Below are positions 35,547-45,756 of a DNA stretch of 64,000 nt, piece by piece; the stretch's first letter is position 1; each line of letters begins with the position of its first letter. Under the pieces are notes generated by a model. It was given only the letters and a program-made list of their open reading frames with translations, ran no database searches and was not told the DNA's origin. The DNA is from JABDIY01 sp963751955 (GTDB lineage: Bacteria; Actinomycetota; Acidimicrobiia; Acidimicrobiales; SZUA-35): NCBI GenBank assembly GCA_963751955.1, contig CAVVWM010000008.1, forward strand, positions 1 to 64,000, given 5' to 3'. A program made the position numbers and the translations under genes.

Positions 35547-35957
35547 ATGACCAAGATCAGCGAGATCATGACCACAGACCCCACGACCATCGACGTCCGG
35601 GACCGGCTGTCTGATGTGCTCCAGGCGTTGGACTCGGCCCCGTATCACCATCTGATCGTGCTGGAGAACTACGAGCCGATCGGAATGGTCTCATCGACCG
35701 ATGTCTACCGGCTGCTTCACGAGCTCGACGCCGACATCGACGGACGCTTCTACAGCTACCTCGACCAGCAGTACTCGATCGAAGATGCCATGTCGACCGG
35801 ACTTCACAGCGTGCAAGCGTCCGAATCGGTAGCCGATGCCGCCCGGCTGCTGTCGAATGGCTCCTTCCATTCGGTTGCGGTGCTCGACGGAACTGACTTG
35901 GTCGGCATCGTGACAACCACCGATCTCGCCAAGTACATCGTCGCGAAGGAAGGTTGA
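35547..35957 (+). CDS. Two-CBS-domain protein
   Basis: A 136-residue stand-alone CBS pair: ISEIMTTDPTTIDVRDRLSDVLQAL, HHLIVLENYEPIGMVSSTDVYRLL, then EDAMSTGLHSVQASESVADAARLL and SVAVLDGTDLVGIVTTTDLAKYIV. Expected to bind AMP/ATP-type ligands and signal to an unknown partner. A TAGCCT box (35533-35538) is eight bases before the ATG. In the 210-base gap upstream of it (35337-35546) nothing else is seen. Confidence 0.9.
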   Translation: MTKISEIMTTDPTTIDVRDRLSDVLQALDSAPYHHLIVLENYEPIGMVSSTDVYRLLHELDADIDGRFYSYLDQQYSIEDAMSTGLHSVQASESVADAARLLSNGSFHSVAVLDGTDLVGIVTTTDLAKYIVAKEG

Positions 35958-35963
35958 GCCGGC

Positions 35964-37674
35964 TCAGCCGGTCGTTACGGCCTCCTGAGCATCCTGCTGG
36001 TTATCGCTGGCCAGCTGCTCGGTGAGCCAGCTGATACGTTCCCTCATGACTTCGAGCCCTGGCTGAGGCTGGCACGGCTGAACCGACGATGTCGGCCGGT
36101 CGAATACCATGTGGTGGGGGTCAGTTGGGTCATAACGCGGCCACGGTTCGCGGCCGGGTGAATCGGGATTACCGGTGGCGGCGAACGCGAACCATCGGTC
36201 ACCCATGTCTCGTTTGAGAAGGTGAGCGTCCTTGGGTTCGGGGATCATCGGGAACGCGGTGTCGAAGACGTAGAAGATCTCCGCCGCATGAAAGGCCCCG
36301 ATGGTCTGGTTCTTCGACGCAGGCACAGAGCGGAAGTGGTAGCGGTGGACAGGGTGACCAAGCTCGGCGTGACGGCGGCTCGCATGATCCACGTGAACAC
36401 CGAACATGTGGTCACCGATGTGGTCGATGATGGCCTGCCGGTCCAACGAAGCTAGTCCCGGATAACTGGCGAGCAAACGATCAACATGCTGGGGGGAGGG
36501 GTACGAACGTTCCAGCGTCGTACGGAGTGAGTCCGGTGTGGGCGGTGGCGCTTTGGGAACCGTTTCCATACCGGGTGGAGCCGGGGGCTCGAACTCTGCC
36601 CCTGCTGGATTCATCAGTTCTGTGATGAGTGTCCCCTCGTCGGCGTTGTAGCCGATCATCAGGGGAACTGCGGCCTGGCGACCGGCGGTGAATGCGGACA
36701 TGGGAGTTGAGGGCAGGATGACCCGATCCACGACCGGATAGAAATATCGGCCCAAATCGAGATCGGCCACGTATGCGGCGGACAACTCGTCTGGATCGAT
36801 GGCCCGAAGTCGCTCGATCTGCCCTCGGGAATCTCCGACAACCTTGGTGGCGAACTGCTGCCCAGCTTGTTCGGCGGGCATGAAGTCGAGCGCCGGACGT
36901 CGCAGGTGCAACCATCGGCCGCTGTCGCTGGGGCTCTCGGCGATCGCCCGATGAAAGAGCCCACGAGCGCGGGGCGAGGTCATGAGGTTCAGAACCGCCT
37001 CTCCTCCGGCCGACTCACCGAAGATAGTGACTCGGCTGGGGTCACCGCCAAAGTTGGCGATGTTGTCCTGCACCCACCCCAGCGCAGCGATCTGATCCAG
37101 CAGCCCGTAGTTACCTGAGACACCATCGGGCGATTCGGCCGCCAGCTCAGGGTGGGCCAGGAAACCGAACAGCCCGAGCCGGTAGTTGATTGTTACAAGG
37201 ACGCAACCGCGTTGGGGGAGCGAGTTCGACTGATAGTGCGGTTCACCACCGCTGCCGTCGGTGTGGTCGCCACCGTGAATCCACACCATCACCGGTAGGT
37301 TCTCGGCGTAGGCCGGGGAACGTATGTTGAGGGAGAGACAGTCCTCACTCTGCTTGAGCGGAGCCAGCTTCACCGCCGCTGCGAGAGCTTTCTTGCGGGC
37401 CGGGCTGAGCCCCATTCCCTCGATCAGACCCTGGAAGAAGGCTTCGAATGCAACTTGGCGTTGGTAGGCAAACGGTCCGAGTTTGGTGCAGTTCTTGGTT
37501 CGCCGCCACCTCTCGACCGGTTGTGGGGGACGCCACCGAAGATCTCCAGTTGGTGGAGCGGCGTAAGGGATGCCGAGGGAAAACCGCCATCGAGCCCTTG
37601 TCTTCCAGCTTGCCGCGAACCCTTCCGCCTGTGGTGTCTGCCTCGGTCGCTGACGATGACCTCATCTTGCGCAT
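35964..37674 (-). pseudogene. Type B carboxylesterase, one frameshift near the N-terminus
   Basis: About 570 residues once joined. The first ~33 codons (GGRVRGKLEDKGSMAVF) are in one frame; from 37574 the frame changes and gives GIPYAAPPTGDLRWRPPQPVE, the family opening, after one extra base at 37575-37578. Then SEDCLSLNI, VMVWIHGG, GNYGLLDQIAALGWVQ, the nucleophile elbow GESAGGEAV, acid in YNADEGTLI and the His in FHAAEIFYVF. A complete Ser-Glu/Asp-His triad is present, so only the indel argues against function. It would hydrolyse carboxylic esters; no signal peptide is visible. Confidence 0.85.
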
Positions 37675-37746
37675 GGGCCATAGTCGCCCGAACCGATGGG
37701 CAACCGCAAGGTGGCTTGCACGTCGTGTTGATTGTGGGCTTGAGGC

Positions 37747-38073
37747 TCAAGAACCCGGAAGGGTGATCACCTGACTGGTGCTCTTCATCAGCGCGGCCTC
37801 TGCCCGTTGGGACTGGTCGGTGAACGCCATGAGTTCTTGGAGAAGACGAAGATGGGTCTCGTCTCCCCAGCCGGCATCCAAAGCGGCGTAGTTCTCGACG
37901 TCCCAGCGCGACTCGGCGTCGTGGGACCCAAAACCGCGGACAGTGAACCAGGTTCCCAGATAGGTCCAGCCTTTCGGGGTGTGTTTCGCCAACGGCGGTT
38001 CGTTGTCTTCGAGCCATGCCACGAGTTCTTCGGTCTTGCCGGGCTTGACTTGGAATCGGTAGATGTACTGCAT
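37747..38073 (-). CDS. Small hypothetical protein, dimeric alpha/beta-barrel type
   Basis: A 108-residue protein: MQYIYRFQVKPGKTEELVAWLEDNEPPLAKH, TYLGTWFTVRGFG, ESRWDVENYAALDAGWG. The beta-alpha-beta pattern resembles NIPSNAP/ABM-like small proteins. ATG 38073 is chosen for the GAGGGGG site upstream. Function unknown. Confidence 0.7.
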   Translation of the reverse strand: MQYIYRFQVKPGKTEELVAWLEDNEPPLAKHTPKGWTYLGTWFTVRGFGSHDAESRWDVENYAALDAGWGDETHLRLLQELMAFTDQSQRAEAALMKSTSQVITLPGS

Positions 38074-38127
38074 GTTTCCCCCTCTGAGCATCTCTGCTGC
38101 TTACCGTGACCATAACCCGACGGCTCG

Positions 38128-39228
38128 TCAGCGGGTGCTGAAAACACGCCAGCGGTAGAGCGAGGTGGACACGACGAGCACAGCGGTTGCGATGGCGGCC
38201 AGAATTACCAGGGGTTGAGCAAGACTGCCGGCGTCACCGTCGGTGAGACTCGACTGAAGCCCCTCGATGGCCCAGAAGTGGGGCGTGAACCGAGCGATGG
38301 TTTGCATCGGGTCGGGGAAGATCTCCACCGGGGCCATCGCCCCACCCAACGCCGCGAGCACAAGCCCGCTCATGATGCCAACTCCGTTCGCGGCCTCGGG
38401 GCTGTCGAGGGCAGATCCCAGCAGCACACCGAAGCCGGTGGCTATCAGTCCGAAGAGGACGAGGATGGCACCGGTGAACAGAGGATTGCCCCATCCGACT
38501 CCGAATGCGAGACCGGTGAGAATCAGAATCAGGAGCGCCTGGAACATGGTGATCCAGAACCGACCGAGCGTTTCCCCTGCGACCAGCCGGGTGGTAGAGA
38601 TCGGTGCTGCGGCTTTGCGGATGGCGGTGCCAAGTTGGCGATCCTCGACCAGAGCCGCAGAGGCGGTCAGAGCCGAGAGGAACATGAACAAAACCACTTG
38701 GGTGAGAGCGGCGGCATCGATGTTGGGAAGTCCTCCCCAGATCACCTGACCCACGAACTCTGTGGTCACCGGTGTCTCGGGGATGGCAGCCTGTGCTGCG
38801 AGGACGTCAGCTTCGTCGGCACCGACCAGAGCAGCCTGACGGTTGAGAATGATGCGCTGGTTCTGCGCTGAGATTGCTTCTTCCAGCTCGGCCCGGGCGT
38901 CGATGCCAACACCGGTGCGGGACTGAACTCGTATCGGTTGGGACGGCTCATCGGGGAAGATCAACGCAACTGCGGCGATCGTGTCACCAACGGCCCGCAG
39001 CGCATCCTCCTCGTTGTCAAAGGTGAGGATTCGATCCGGGGAGAACTGCGCCAGGACGCCGGTGGCGACCTGGGTGTCACCGCCGACCACGGCGAACCGC
39101 GACTCGGTGGCCGAGGGAGCTCCGAAACCCACGATCAGGATCACCAGGAACGGCAGAACAAAAACAAAGAAGACGTTCGATCGTTCCCGAAGGAAACGAC
39201 GGAGGGCGAGAGCCGAAACAGCCAACAT
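38128..39228 (-). CDS. ABC-2 type exporter permease (second)
   Basis: A 366-residue membrane protein with one N-terminal helix (FFVFVLPFLVILIVGFG), a large extracytoplasmic domain (about 35-180) and five C-terminal helices (VVLFMFLSALTASAALVEDRQLGTAIRKAAAPISTTRLVAGE, the coupling region). This is the NatB/YhaP-like layout. It follows the sister permease by seven bases and the ATPase upstream, forming a three-gene exporter. Substrate not determinable. Confidence 0.88.
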   Translation of the reverse strand: MLAVSALALRRFLRERSNVFFVFVLPFLVILIVGFGAPSATESRFAVVGGDTQVATGVLAQFSPDRILTFDNEEDALRAVGDTIAAVALIFPDEPSQPIRVQSRTGVGIDARAELEEAISAQNQRIILNRQAALVGADEADVLAAQAAIPETPVTTEFVGQVIWGGLPNIDAAALTQVVLFMFLSALTASAALVEDRQLGTAIRKAAAPISTTRLVAGETLGRFWITMFQALLILILTGLAFGVGWGNPLFTGAILVLFGLIATGFGVLLGSALDSPEAANGVGIMSGLVLAALGGAMAPVEIFPDPMQTIARFTPHFWAIEGLQSSLTDGDAGSLAQPLVILAAIATAVLVVSTSLYRWRVFSTR

Positions 39229-39235
39229 GCCGGGA

Positions 39236-40363
39236 TCAGAAACCCTTTCCCTGGTTGCTTCTCACGATCGTGACGCTGAGCCCGACCAGGCCAAATGCCG
39301 CGATAGCCAACGAGTTGGCGAGAACCTCACCGGTGGCGCCAGCGCCTGCGTTGAGGCCGATTCCATCGATAGCCCATTTGAATGGAGAAAGCCGAGCTGC
39401 AGTGCTGAACCATCCGGTGGAGGGAATCTGCAGCAAGACTCCGCCGAAGATGGCCCACGCAGTAGCAACAACGGCACCGATCTGGCCAGCGCTCTCTTCT
39501 GTTTTGGTGAGCGACGAGATTGCACTCGAGACACCGACCGCGGCAAAACAGAGCGCAACGCCGATCACAGCAACGCCGATTGGAGGTCCCCAATCGGCAT
39601 CCAGCAGCACCGACGAGGCGATCACCAACACTCCGTAGGACGCCAGGGCAACGGCGGCCGCAGCGAGACCTTTGCCTACAAGCGGTGCCGACCTCGTGAT
39701 TGGAGCAACCAGCATGCGGGCCAGCGTTGACTCCCGACGCTCTCGATGAATGGAGGCAACCAGGGCCGATGCGGCGAAGAACGTGAAGTACGACGCCATC
39801 CCGACCGCAAAGTAGGTCCCGTCGGTCAGCACCCGGGCTCCGACATCCTCGGCGTCGACAATGGTCAGCGGACCGCTGAGATCGTCCGAGGGTGCGCCGA
39901 GCTCGCTGAGGATCCGAACCGAATCGAAGGTTCTCGCCGTGGAGTTGGCGATCGCCTCTGCGACCGCCGTCGAGATCGCAGCGTCGGCGTTGGCCACCAC
40001 AACGATCGGGGCCGGGTCGACCCGCGGCTCGCGAAACGAACGGCTGATGTCGGAGGAGAAGACAATGGCCGCATTGGTTTCCCCGTCGTCCACCAAACGG
40101 CGCGCCTCGGCAGCGGTGTCCACAACTTCAAGCTCGTCGAAGCCGGACTCTCTGAGCCCGATGATCAATCCGTCCAGCGTTCCCTCCCCGAGTTCATCGG
40201 CGATTGCGATCTTGGGCCGAAACTGACCGGACAGCGCGGACCCGATCGTGGATGACAGCGCCGACATGATGAGGAACGGAGCCACGATCGCCAGGATGAA
40301 GAAGGACCGGTTCCGAACAAAACGACGGGCGTTCCATGCGGCGATCAGTAGAACAGGACCCAT
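39236..40363 (-). CDS. ABC-2 type exporter permease (first)
   Basis: A 375-residue permease with the same layout as its downstream neighbour: N-terminal helix FFILAIVAPFLIMSALS, extracytoplasmic domain to about 175, then helices from YFAVGMASYFTFFAASALVASIHRERRESTLARMLVAPITRS. The two permeases are divergent copies and probably heterodimerise. Start five bases downstream of the ATPase stop. Confidence 0.88.
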   Translation of the reverse strand: MGPVLLIAAWNARRFVRNRSFFILAIVAPFLIMSALSSTIGSALSGQFRPKIAIADELGEGTLDGLIIGLRESGFDELEVVDTAAEARRLVDDGETNAAIVFSSDISRSFREPRVDPAPIVVVANADAAISTAVAEAIANSTARTFDSVRILSELGAPSDDLSGPLTIVDAEDVGARVLTDGTYFAVGMASYFTFFAASALVASIHRERRESTLARMLVAPITRSAPLVGKGLAAAAVALASYGVLVIASSVLLDADWGPPIGVAVIGVALCFAAVGVSSAISSLTKTEESAGQIGAVVATAWAIFGGVLLQIPSTGWFSTAARLSPFKWAIDGIGLNAGAGATGEVLANSLAIAAFGLVGLSVTIVRSNQGKGF

Positions 40364-40368
40364 GACGA

Positions 40369-41337
40369 TCAGCGATCTCGCAGTGCCTTGCCGGTGAGGC
40401 TCAGGAACACGGCCTCGAGGTCCGGTTCCACGACTTGGACAGCACGAACGTGACCGCCTGCTGCGGAGATCGCGTCCAGTAGAGACGGAAGACGCTGGGC
40501 GGCCTGGTCGAGGTAGACATCGCTACGCAGGCCGTGGGTCACCATTCGGTGCACACCGGGGATCTGCTCAGCTCCGCTGAGATCGACGTGGTCAACCAGT
40601 TCCAGTTGCACCCGGTCGTGCTCGCCGACAATGGCGATCAGCTCTCTACGGGTCCCCTCGGCGATCATGCGACCTTCGTCCATGATCCCGACCCGATCAC
40701 ACAGTCGCTCGGCCTCTTCCATGTAGTGGGTGGTATAGAGCAAGGCCAGGCCTTCCTCGCTCAGAGTTTCCACCGCCCCAAGAATTGCGTTTCGGCTCTG
40801 CGGATCTACACCGACCGTGGGTTCGTCCAATACGAGCAGCTCGGGCTCGTGCAGGAGGCCAAGACCGATGTTGAGTCTGCGCTGCATCCCTCCGGAGAAG
40901 CGCTCGGTTCGCTCGTCAGCTCGATCGGAAAGCCCGAGCACCACGAGGACCTCATCGATGCGCTTGGTGAGGGCGTTCCCTCTGAGCCCGTAGAGCTTGC
41001 CGAAGAAGGACAGGTTCTCCCGGGCGGTCAGGTCGGGGTAGATGGCGATTTCCTGTGGGACGTATCCGATTCTGGCCCGAGCCTGCACCGCTCTGGTCGT
41101 GACCGGATCGCCCGCCACGTTCACGGTTCCCTGGTCGGCTTCGAGCAAGCCGCATATCAGTGAAATCGTGGTGGTTTTACCCGCTCCATTGGGCCCCAGC
41201 AAGCCGTAGGTTTCGCCGGGGGCGATTTCGAAGCTGATGTCGTTGACTGCGACGCGATCTCCGAAACTCTTGGATACATGCTGGACGACGAGGGTCAAAG
41301 GACAACTTCCCGGTGGTTCGTGGGCACCATGTTTCAC
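40369..41337 (-). CDS. ABC-2 type exporter ATPase (NatA/DrrA-like)
   Basis: A 322-residue ATPase: Walker A GPNGAGKTT, Q-loop YVPQEIAIYPDLTARENL, signature FSGGMQRR, Walker B LLVLDEPTVGVDP, switch TTHYMEEAERLCDR, and a C-terminal extension (VRAVQVVEPDLEAVFLSLTGKALRD) typical of the DrrA family. The ATG at 41337 has GGTGAAAC upstream; an in-frame TTG nearer the conserved VVQHVSKSFG start is possible. It is divergent from the aminotransferase gene across about 65 bases. Confidence 0.92.
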   Translation of the reverse strand: MKHGAHEPPGSCPLTLVVQHVSKSFGDRVAVNDISFEIAPGETYGLLGPNGAGKTTTISLICGLLEADQGTVNVAGDPVTTRAVQARARIGYVPQEIAIYPDLTARENLSFFGKLYGLRGNALTKRIDEVLVVLGLSDRADERTERFSGGMQRRLNIGLGLLHEPELLVLDEPTVGVDPQSRNAILGAVETLSEEGLALLYTTHYMEEAERLCDRVGIMDEGRMIAEGTRRELIAIVGEHDRVQLELVDHVDLSGAEQIPGVHRMVTHGLRSDVYLDQAAQRLPSLLDAISAAGGHVRAVQVVEPDLEAVFLSLTGKALRDR

Positions 41338-41401
41338 CGTGGCGTGGGGATTGGCAAGTTCTCAGACTTGCCGATCGCATGCGGCGTCCTACGATCGTCG
41401 T

Positions 41402-42580
41402 GTGCCAATAGACATCGCCGCCGTTCGGGCGCAAACGCCCGGTTGTTCCTCCGTGACACATCTGAACAACGCCGGTTCGAGCCTGCCTCCCGCAATTGTT
41501 CTCGACACGGTCATCGAGTACCTGCAATCCGAAGCAAGGGTCGGCGGCTATGAGATCGCCGCTGATCGGGCTGAGGCCTTGGAATCGGTCTACAGAAACG
41601 CGTCGGAGCTGCTTGGCGGAGAACCCGACAATTGGGCCTTCGTTGAGTCGGCCACTCGTGCCTGGAATGCAGCGTTCTCATCACTGCGATTCCGGCCCGG
41701 AGATCGGGTCCTCACCACCAAGGCTGAGTATCCGAGCAATATGGGTGGCCTGCTGCGTGCCAGCGAGATCCAAGGTGTTGAGGTCGTTGTTGTTCCCGAC
41801 GATGAGGACGGCCAGGTCGACGTTGCTGCACTCGAGTCGATGTTGGACGACCGGACACGGCTTGTTTCGGTCACTCACGTTCCCACCCAGGGAGGACTGA
41901 TCAACCCCGCCGCTCGAGTGGGGGAGATTCTACGCTCTACCCCGATCCTCTATCAGGTCGATGCGTGCCAGTCGGCCGGACAGTTGCCGGTGCGAGTCGA
42001 TGAAATCGGCTGCGACATTCTGTCCTTCACGGGGCGCAAGTTCCTTCGCGGCCCAAGAGCCACTGGCATGGTCTGGGCCAACGAAACAGCACTGTCACAA
42101 ATGGGCAATCCGGCCGGAGTAGACATGCAGGGTGCGATGTGGGACGAACCTTTTGCCATCGAGCCGCTCGACTCCGCTCGACGATTCGAACCCTATGAGG
42201 TGTTCTTTGCCGGGAAGGTCGGGCTGGCCGTGGCCCTGGCGTATGCGACCTCGATCGGAATCGAAGAAATCGCGGTGCGCAATGCGCAATTGGCCACGCG
42301 GCTGCGCTCCAAGCTCTCGGAGGTGCCGGGCGTAATGATTCGCGACAAGGGAGCGAACCTGTCGGCGATTGTCACGTTCACCGTCGATGGGCACGACCCG
42401 CACGAGGTTCGGGCGTCGCTGCGCCGTCAGGGGATCAACGTTTCGACGTCTTCGGAGGGATCAGCGCGCTTGGACTTTCCCGAACGAGGCCTGCACCAGG
42501 TCGTGCGGGCGTCCGTGCACTACTTCAATACCGACGATGAGGTCGACGCACTGGTGGGGGCAATAGACACGATGGCGTAA
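41402..42580 (+). CDS. Class V aminotransferase (cysteine desulfurase-like)
   Basis: A 392-residue PLP enzyme: THLNNAGSSLPPAIV, a VTHVPTQGGLINPAARVGEI loop, QVDACQSAGQLPVRVDEIGCDILSFTGRKFLRGPRATG with the Schiff-base Lys in GRKF, and a C-terminal small domain. It belongs to the isopenicillin-epimerase/cysteine-desulfurase-like branch; the reaction cannot be assigned. GTG 41402 is six bases after a TACGAT box (41390-41395), which fixes the start despite a longer open frame. Nothing is visible in the gap that follows (42581-42749). Confidence 0.88.
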   Translation: MPIDIAAVRAQTPGCSSVTHLNNAGSSLPPAIVLDTVIEYLQSEARVGGYEIAADRAEALESVYRNASELLGGEPDNWAFVESATRAWNAAFSSLRFRPGDRVLTTKAEYPSNMGGLLRASEIQGVEVVVVPDDEDGQVDVAALESMLDDRTRLVSVTHVPTQGGLINPAARVGEILRSTPILYQVDACQSAGQLPVRVDEIGCDILSFTGRKFLRGPRATGMVWANETALSQMGNPAGVDMQGAMWDEPFAIEPLDSARRFEPYEVFFAGKVGLAVALAYATSIGIEEIAVRNAQLATRLRSKLSEVPGVMIRDKGANLSAIVTFTVDGHDPHEVRASLRRQGINVSTSSEGSARLDFPERGLHQVVRASVHYFNTDDEVDALVGAIDTMA

Positions 42581-42749
42581 CCACCTGACTAGTAGTGAAC
42601 GGTTTGATCCCCATCGCATCTAGCGCGCCATAATCTCGGCGGCTCCGGAACGGATGTGGATGTCATAGGCGAGCGCTGGTGCTGGCATGAGGCGATCTCC
42701 GCGATTGTCTGCTTCGAGTCTCCGCTCAACTTGGGTCAGGGACAACCCC

Positions 42750-43628
42750 TCAAGCCGATGGCAGCGGCACGAACGATTCATGGTCACGTGGGACCTCGGG
42801 GAATGACTGATCGAGCCATCTCCGCTTGGCGTCCTCAATTGCGTCGGGATCCGAGTGAACGAAGTTCCACCAGATGTATCGCGTACCGACCGGCTCCCCG
42901 CCGATGAGCAGGGCTGTACCTGTACCGGAGAGAACTGGCGTGGCGTCTCGTTCGAGGACGGCAAGAGATCCCTCGGCGATCTCGGATCCGTCGATTTCAA
43001 GACCGCCGGTCATCGCAATGACGGCCCGTTCGGGGTGTTCGGTCGGGAGGTTGAGCGTCGATTCGTCCAAGTTTGCTTCAGCCAGAAGGAGCGGTGATGA
43101 AGCTGCAACCGGCGACTGGAGGCCCCATCCGGATCCGGCGGCGACCCGAACCTGGGTTCGACCGGTCTGTTCGGTCGGTACGTCGTCTGCTGGGCAGTGT
43201 TCGAAGCTTGGGTTGCCATTTTCGGCGATCTCGGGCAGGGCTACCCAGAGCTGAGCGCCGAAGAGTTCTGCGGGGGATGCGAGATCGTCGGGATGAGATC
43301 GTTCGGTGTGGGTTACGCCCGACCCGGCTGTCATCCAGTTGACCGCGCCGGGTTCGATCGTTTGTACGGCTCCGGTGGAATCACGGTGTACCGCCCTCCC
43401 GCGCATGAGATAGGTGAGGGTCGACAACCCGATGTGGGGGTGAGCGTCGATGTTGATGCCCTCGCCCGGTTCGAAGTGCTCTGGGCCCATGATGTCCAAG
43501 AACGTGAACGGCCCAACCATCCGTCGCCGTCGGTAGGGGAGCAGACGGCGGACCGAACCACTTCCGACCGGGCGAATCCGTGGCTCGACCACCAGCTCTA
43601 CTGCCGAGGGCGGGGACAACTCAGTCAT
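42750..43628 (-). CDS. Pirin family bicupin
   Basis: A 292-residue protein with two cupin domains. The N-terminal one has HPHIGLSTLTYLMRGRAVHRDSTG and the metal ligands His-x-His plus His in GSGVTHTERS; RMVGPFTFLDIMGPEHFEPGEGI is the pirin signature. The C-terminal cupin ends in GTRYIWWNFVHSDPDAIEDAKRRW. Pirins are iron proteins; some show quercetinase or redox-sensor activity. Confidence 0.92.
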   Translation of the reverse strand: MTELSPPSAVELVVEPRIRPVGSGSVRRLLPYRRRRMVGPFTFLDIMGPEHFEPGEGINIDAHPHIGLSTLTYLMRGRAVHRDSTGAVQTIEPGAVNWMTAGSGVTHTERSHPDDLASPAELFGAQLWVALPEIAENGNPSFEHCPADDVPTEQTGRTQVRVAAGSGWGLQSPVAASSPLLLAEANLDESTLNLPTEHPERAVIAMTGGLEIDGSEIAEGSLAVLERDATPVLSGTGTALLIGGEPVGTRYIWWNFVHSDPDAIEDAKRRWLDQSFPEVPRDHESFVPLPSA

Positions 43629-43785
43629 GATCGGCCAAATTCAGTTCGATGGGGAAATGCGGGCAACACTGCGGTCTCCTGGTCGGGCGCGACTCCCAGT
43701 TTGCATGGGGCAGGTGACGAAACGCCAACCCCACCAAGGGAGTCGATCCGGAGCACTTTGCACCCAGACCCCTGAGAAGGGTTGA

Positions 43786-44235
43786 CTATTCGAGCATTCG
43801 TCGCTGAAACGAAAACACAGCGAGGGCGGACGCTCCGAGCGCATAACCGGCAACCCAGACCAGATCAGTGCCGATGTCGCCCACGCCGGCGCCGTTTGCA
43901 AGAACCGCTCGGGATGCATCGAGAGCGTGCTTGAAGGGAAGTGCATTTCCGATTGTGAGAAAGACGCCACCGATGTCTTCGAGGTTGAACCAGGCGCCTC
44001 CGAAAATGGTCAACAACAGAACGACGGCGTAGGCACCGGACACCTGAGCGACCGTGAGCAAAGAACCGAAGACCATTCCCAGCGCTACATCGAAAACCGC
44101 CATGAGCGCCAACACCACGACAACGAGAAGTACCGACCCCACAGCGTCGAGTCCCAGCGTTGCCCCGATCATGGGAATCTGGCGTGGATTCGATTTCGGT
44201 TCCTGCGCTGACGGGAGCATCCATGTCCCGAACAT
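43786..44235 (-). pseudogene. C-terminal half of an ABC-2 permease
   Basis: Only 149 residues, with four membrane helices (VGSVLLVVVVLALMAVFDVALG, VSGAYAVVLLLTIFGGAWF, LVWVAGYALGASALAVFSF) and the typical ending FQRRMLE. Intact ABC-2 permeases run to about 250 residues with six helices; the N-terminal half and any ATPase gene are absent, since the promoter of the next gene begins within 90 bases. It is therefore likely a truncated remnant. Confidence 0.6.
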
Positions 44236-44326
44236 CGGACCAGTCGACGGCCAACGGAATGGACGATGGCCTCTAGCCCGGACATCGGAGTCGTCGTAGC
44301 GTCAAAGCTCCACAAACAGGAGGTCA

Positions 44327-44695
44327 ATGATGGGTACAGAGACGATTGATCGAACGGCGCAAGCGCTGAGCGAGAATCTTGCCGGAGTGCGCGACCTGGT
44401 CTCAGTTCGTCGCGTTTTCGGCGAAGCCTACGAGATCGACGGGGTCACGATAATCCCGGTTGCCAAGGTCGGCGGCGGTGCCGGCGGCGGAGGGGGCGAC
44501 GACGACAAAGGCGGTGGAGGATTCGGTAGCGGATTCGGCGTGGGAGCAGCACCCGTGGGGGTCTACGAAGTGCACGACGGTAAAGCGGAATGGAAACCAG
44601 CGGTTGACGTGAATCGGATCGCCAAAGGTGGTCAGGTTCTCGCCGGAATCATCTCTGTATGCGTCACTCTTGTCCTGCTGAGGCGGAACCGATGA
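44327..44695 (+). CDS. GerW/YtfJ-like protein
   Basis: A 122-residue protein: RRVFGEAYEIDGVTIIPVAKV, a Gly-rich stretch with GGGGDDDKGGGGFGSGFGVGAAPVGVYEV, and KAEWKPAVDVNRI before a C-terminal hydrophobic helix. It matches the GerW (YtfJ) family, known from sporulation but widespread in non-spore-forming actinobacteria. The tandem ATGATG at 44327 follows an AGGAGG site. The stop overlaps the next start (ATGA), so the two are translationally coupled. Confidence 0.85.
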   Translation: MMGTETIDRTAQALSENLAGVRDLVSVRRVFGEAYEIDGVTIIPVAKVGGGAGGGGGDDDKGGGGFGSGFGVGAAPVGVYEVHDGKAEWKPAVDVNRIAKGGQVLAGIISVCVTLVLLRRNR

Positions 44696-45306
44696 CCGCC
44701 CCAACGACAGGAGTAGATGGTCCGGTGGTGTATCCGGCGACTCTCAGCGTGGCACCAGCGGAACCGATGGCCAACTGGCGCCCGCTTGTTCAATGGATCC
44801 TTGCGTTACCGCATCTTTTGATTGCCGGAGCGCTCGAAAATGTCACCGGAGCGCTAGCCATTGTGTCGTGGTTCGTGGTCCTGTTCACCGGTCGCCTTCC
44901 CGAAGGCCTAGCGAAGTTCCAGATCATGATCGTGCGCTACACAACTCGGGCCGAGTTGTACAGCGGCTTCATGTACGAGGAGTACCCGCCGTTTGATTTC
45001 ACGCTCTCGGCCCACGACCCGGGCGGAAGCCCGGTTGAAGTGAACATCATCCCCGATTTGGGTGATCGCAACCGGCTCACCGTTGGTCTCCGCCTCTTCT
45101 GGTTGATTCCGGCAGCGCTCTACTTCTTACTCATTTGGATCGTCGCCGCCTTCTGCTGGTTCTTTGCCTTCTTCGCAATCCTGTTCACCGGTCGCTGGCC
45201 TGAGGGTCTTCGGAACTGGGTGATGAAGTTCAATCGGGTTGCCGTTCGCATCGAGGCCTACTTACTGCTTCTCACCGACGAATACCCGCCCTTCTCCACA
45301 GACTGA
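44692..45306 (+). CDS. DUF4389 membrane protein
   Basis: A 204-residue protein built of two similar halves, each with a hydrophobic segment, an FTGRxPEGLxxF motif (VVLFTGRLPEGLAKFQ and AILFTGRWPEGLRNWV) and a YPPF segment (EEYPPFDF and DEYPPFST). This repeat defines DUF4389. Function unknown; coupling to the GerW-like gene suggests they act together. Confidence 0.88.
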   Translation: MTAPTTGVDGPVVYPATLSVAPAEPMANWRPLVQWILALPHLLIAGALENVTGALAIVSWFVVLFTGRLPEGLAKFQIMIVRYTTRAELYSGFMYEEYPPFDFTLSAHDPGGSPVEVNIIPDLGDRNRLTVGLRLFWLIPAALYFLLIWIVAAFCWFFAFFAILFTGRWPEGLRNWVMKFNRVAVRIEAYLLLLTDEYPPFSTD

Positions 45307-45381
45307 GTCACGATCTGGCTGAAAATCTGCGGACCACGAGTCGGGGTGGTGACCCTGACGAAAGGCCCTGCTGCGTGTCCG

Positions 45382-45594
45382 CTATCGCTTGGCTGATGGT
45401 GGGTGGTCCATCTTCATGTACAACCCGCCCACTCGCAGTTCGTTGAGCATTTGTTCGATCCGCTTGGACCGCGTTTCGGGCCGCTTGGCTCGCCTGATCC
45501 AACCGAGGTAGTCATTGCGCTGGTAGTGGGGGCGCCCGTTGTAGTCATCGACGAGCCCGTGGTCGCAGAGAAGTTGGGCGACGTCGTTGGGCAT
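45382..45594 (-). CDS. Small YdeI/OmpD-associated-like protein
   Basis: A 70-residue basic protein: LLCDHGLVDDYNGRPHYQRNDYLG then RRAKRPETRSKRIEQMLNELRVGGLYM. This matches the short C-terminal-type module found as a stand-alone protein or at the end of YdeI-like bacteriocin-protection proteins. A much longer minus-strand open frame upstream is the antisense of the YwiC-like gene and is not counted. Confidence 0.7.
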   Translation of the reverse strand: MPNDVAQLLCDHGLVDDYNGRPHYQRNDYLGWIRRAKRPETRSKRIEQMLNELRVGGLYMKMDHPPSAKR

Positions 45595-45756
45595 GGGGTT
45601 GGTCGGTCGACGGGTCACTGCCTTGCCTCTCGGTGTTCCGGGGGTAGCCTCAGCGTATGCCCGCGGCGGATGCTCGGAAAGGTGTTGGCTGACGCCGTGA
45701 GCGCTGTGAGCTCCCGACACCTCAGAAGGACGACGAACCCCTCGGGCGAGGTTTCG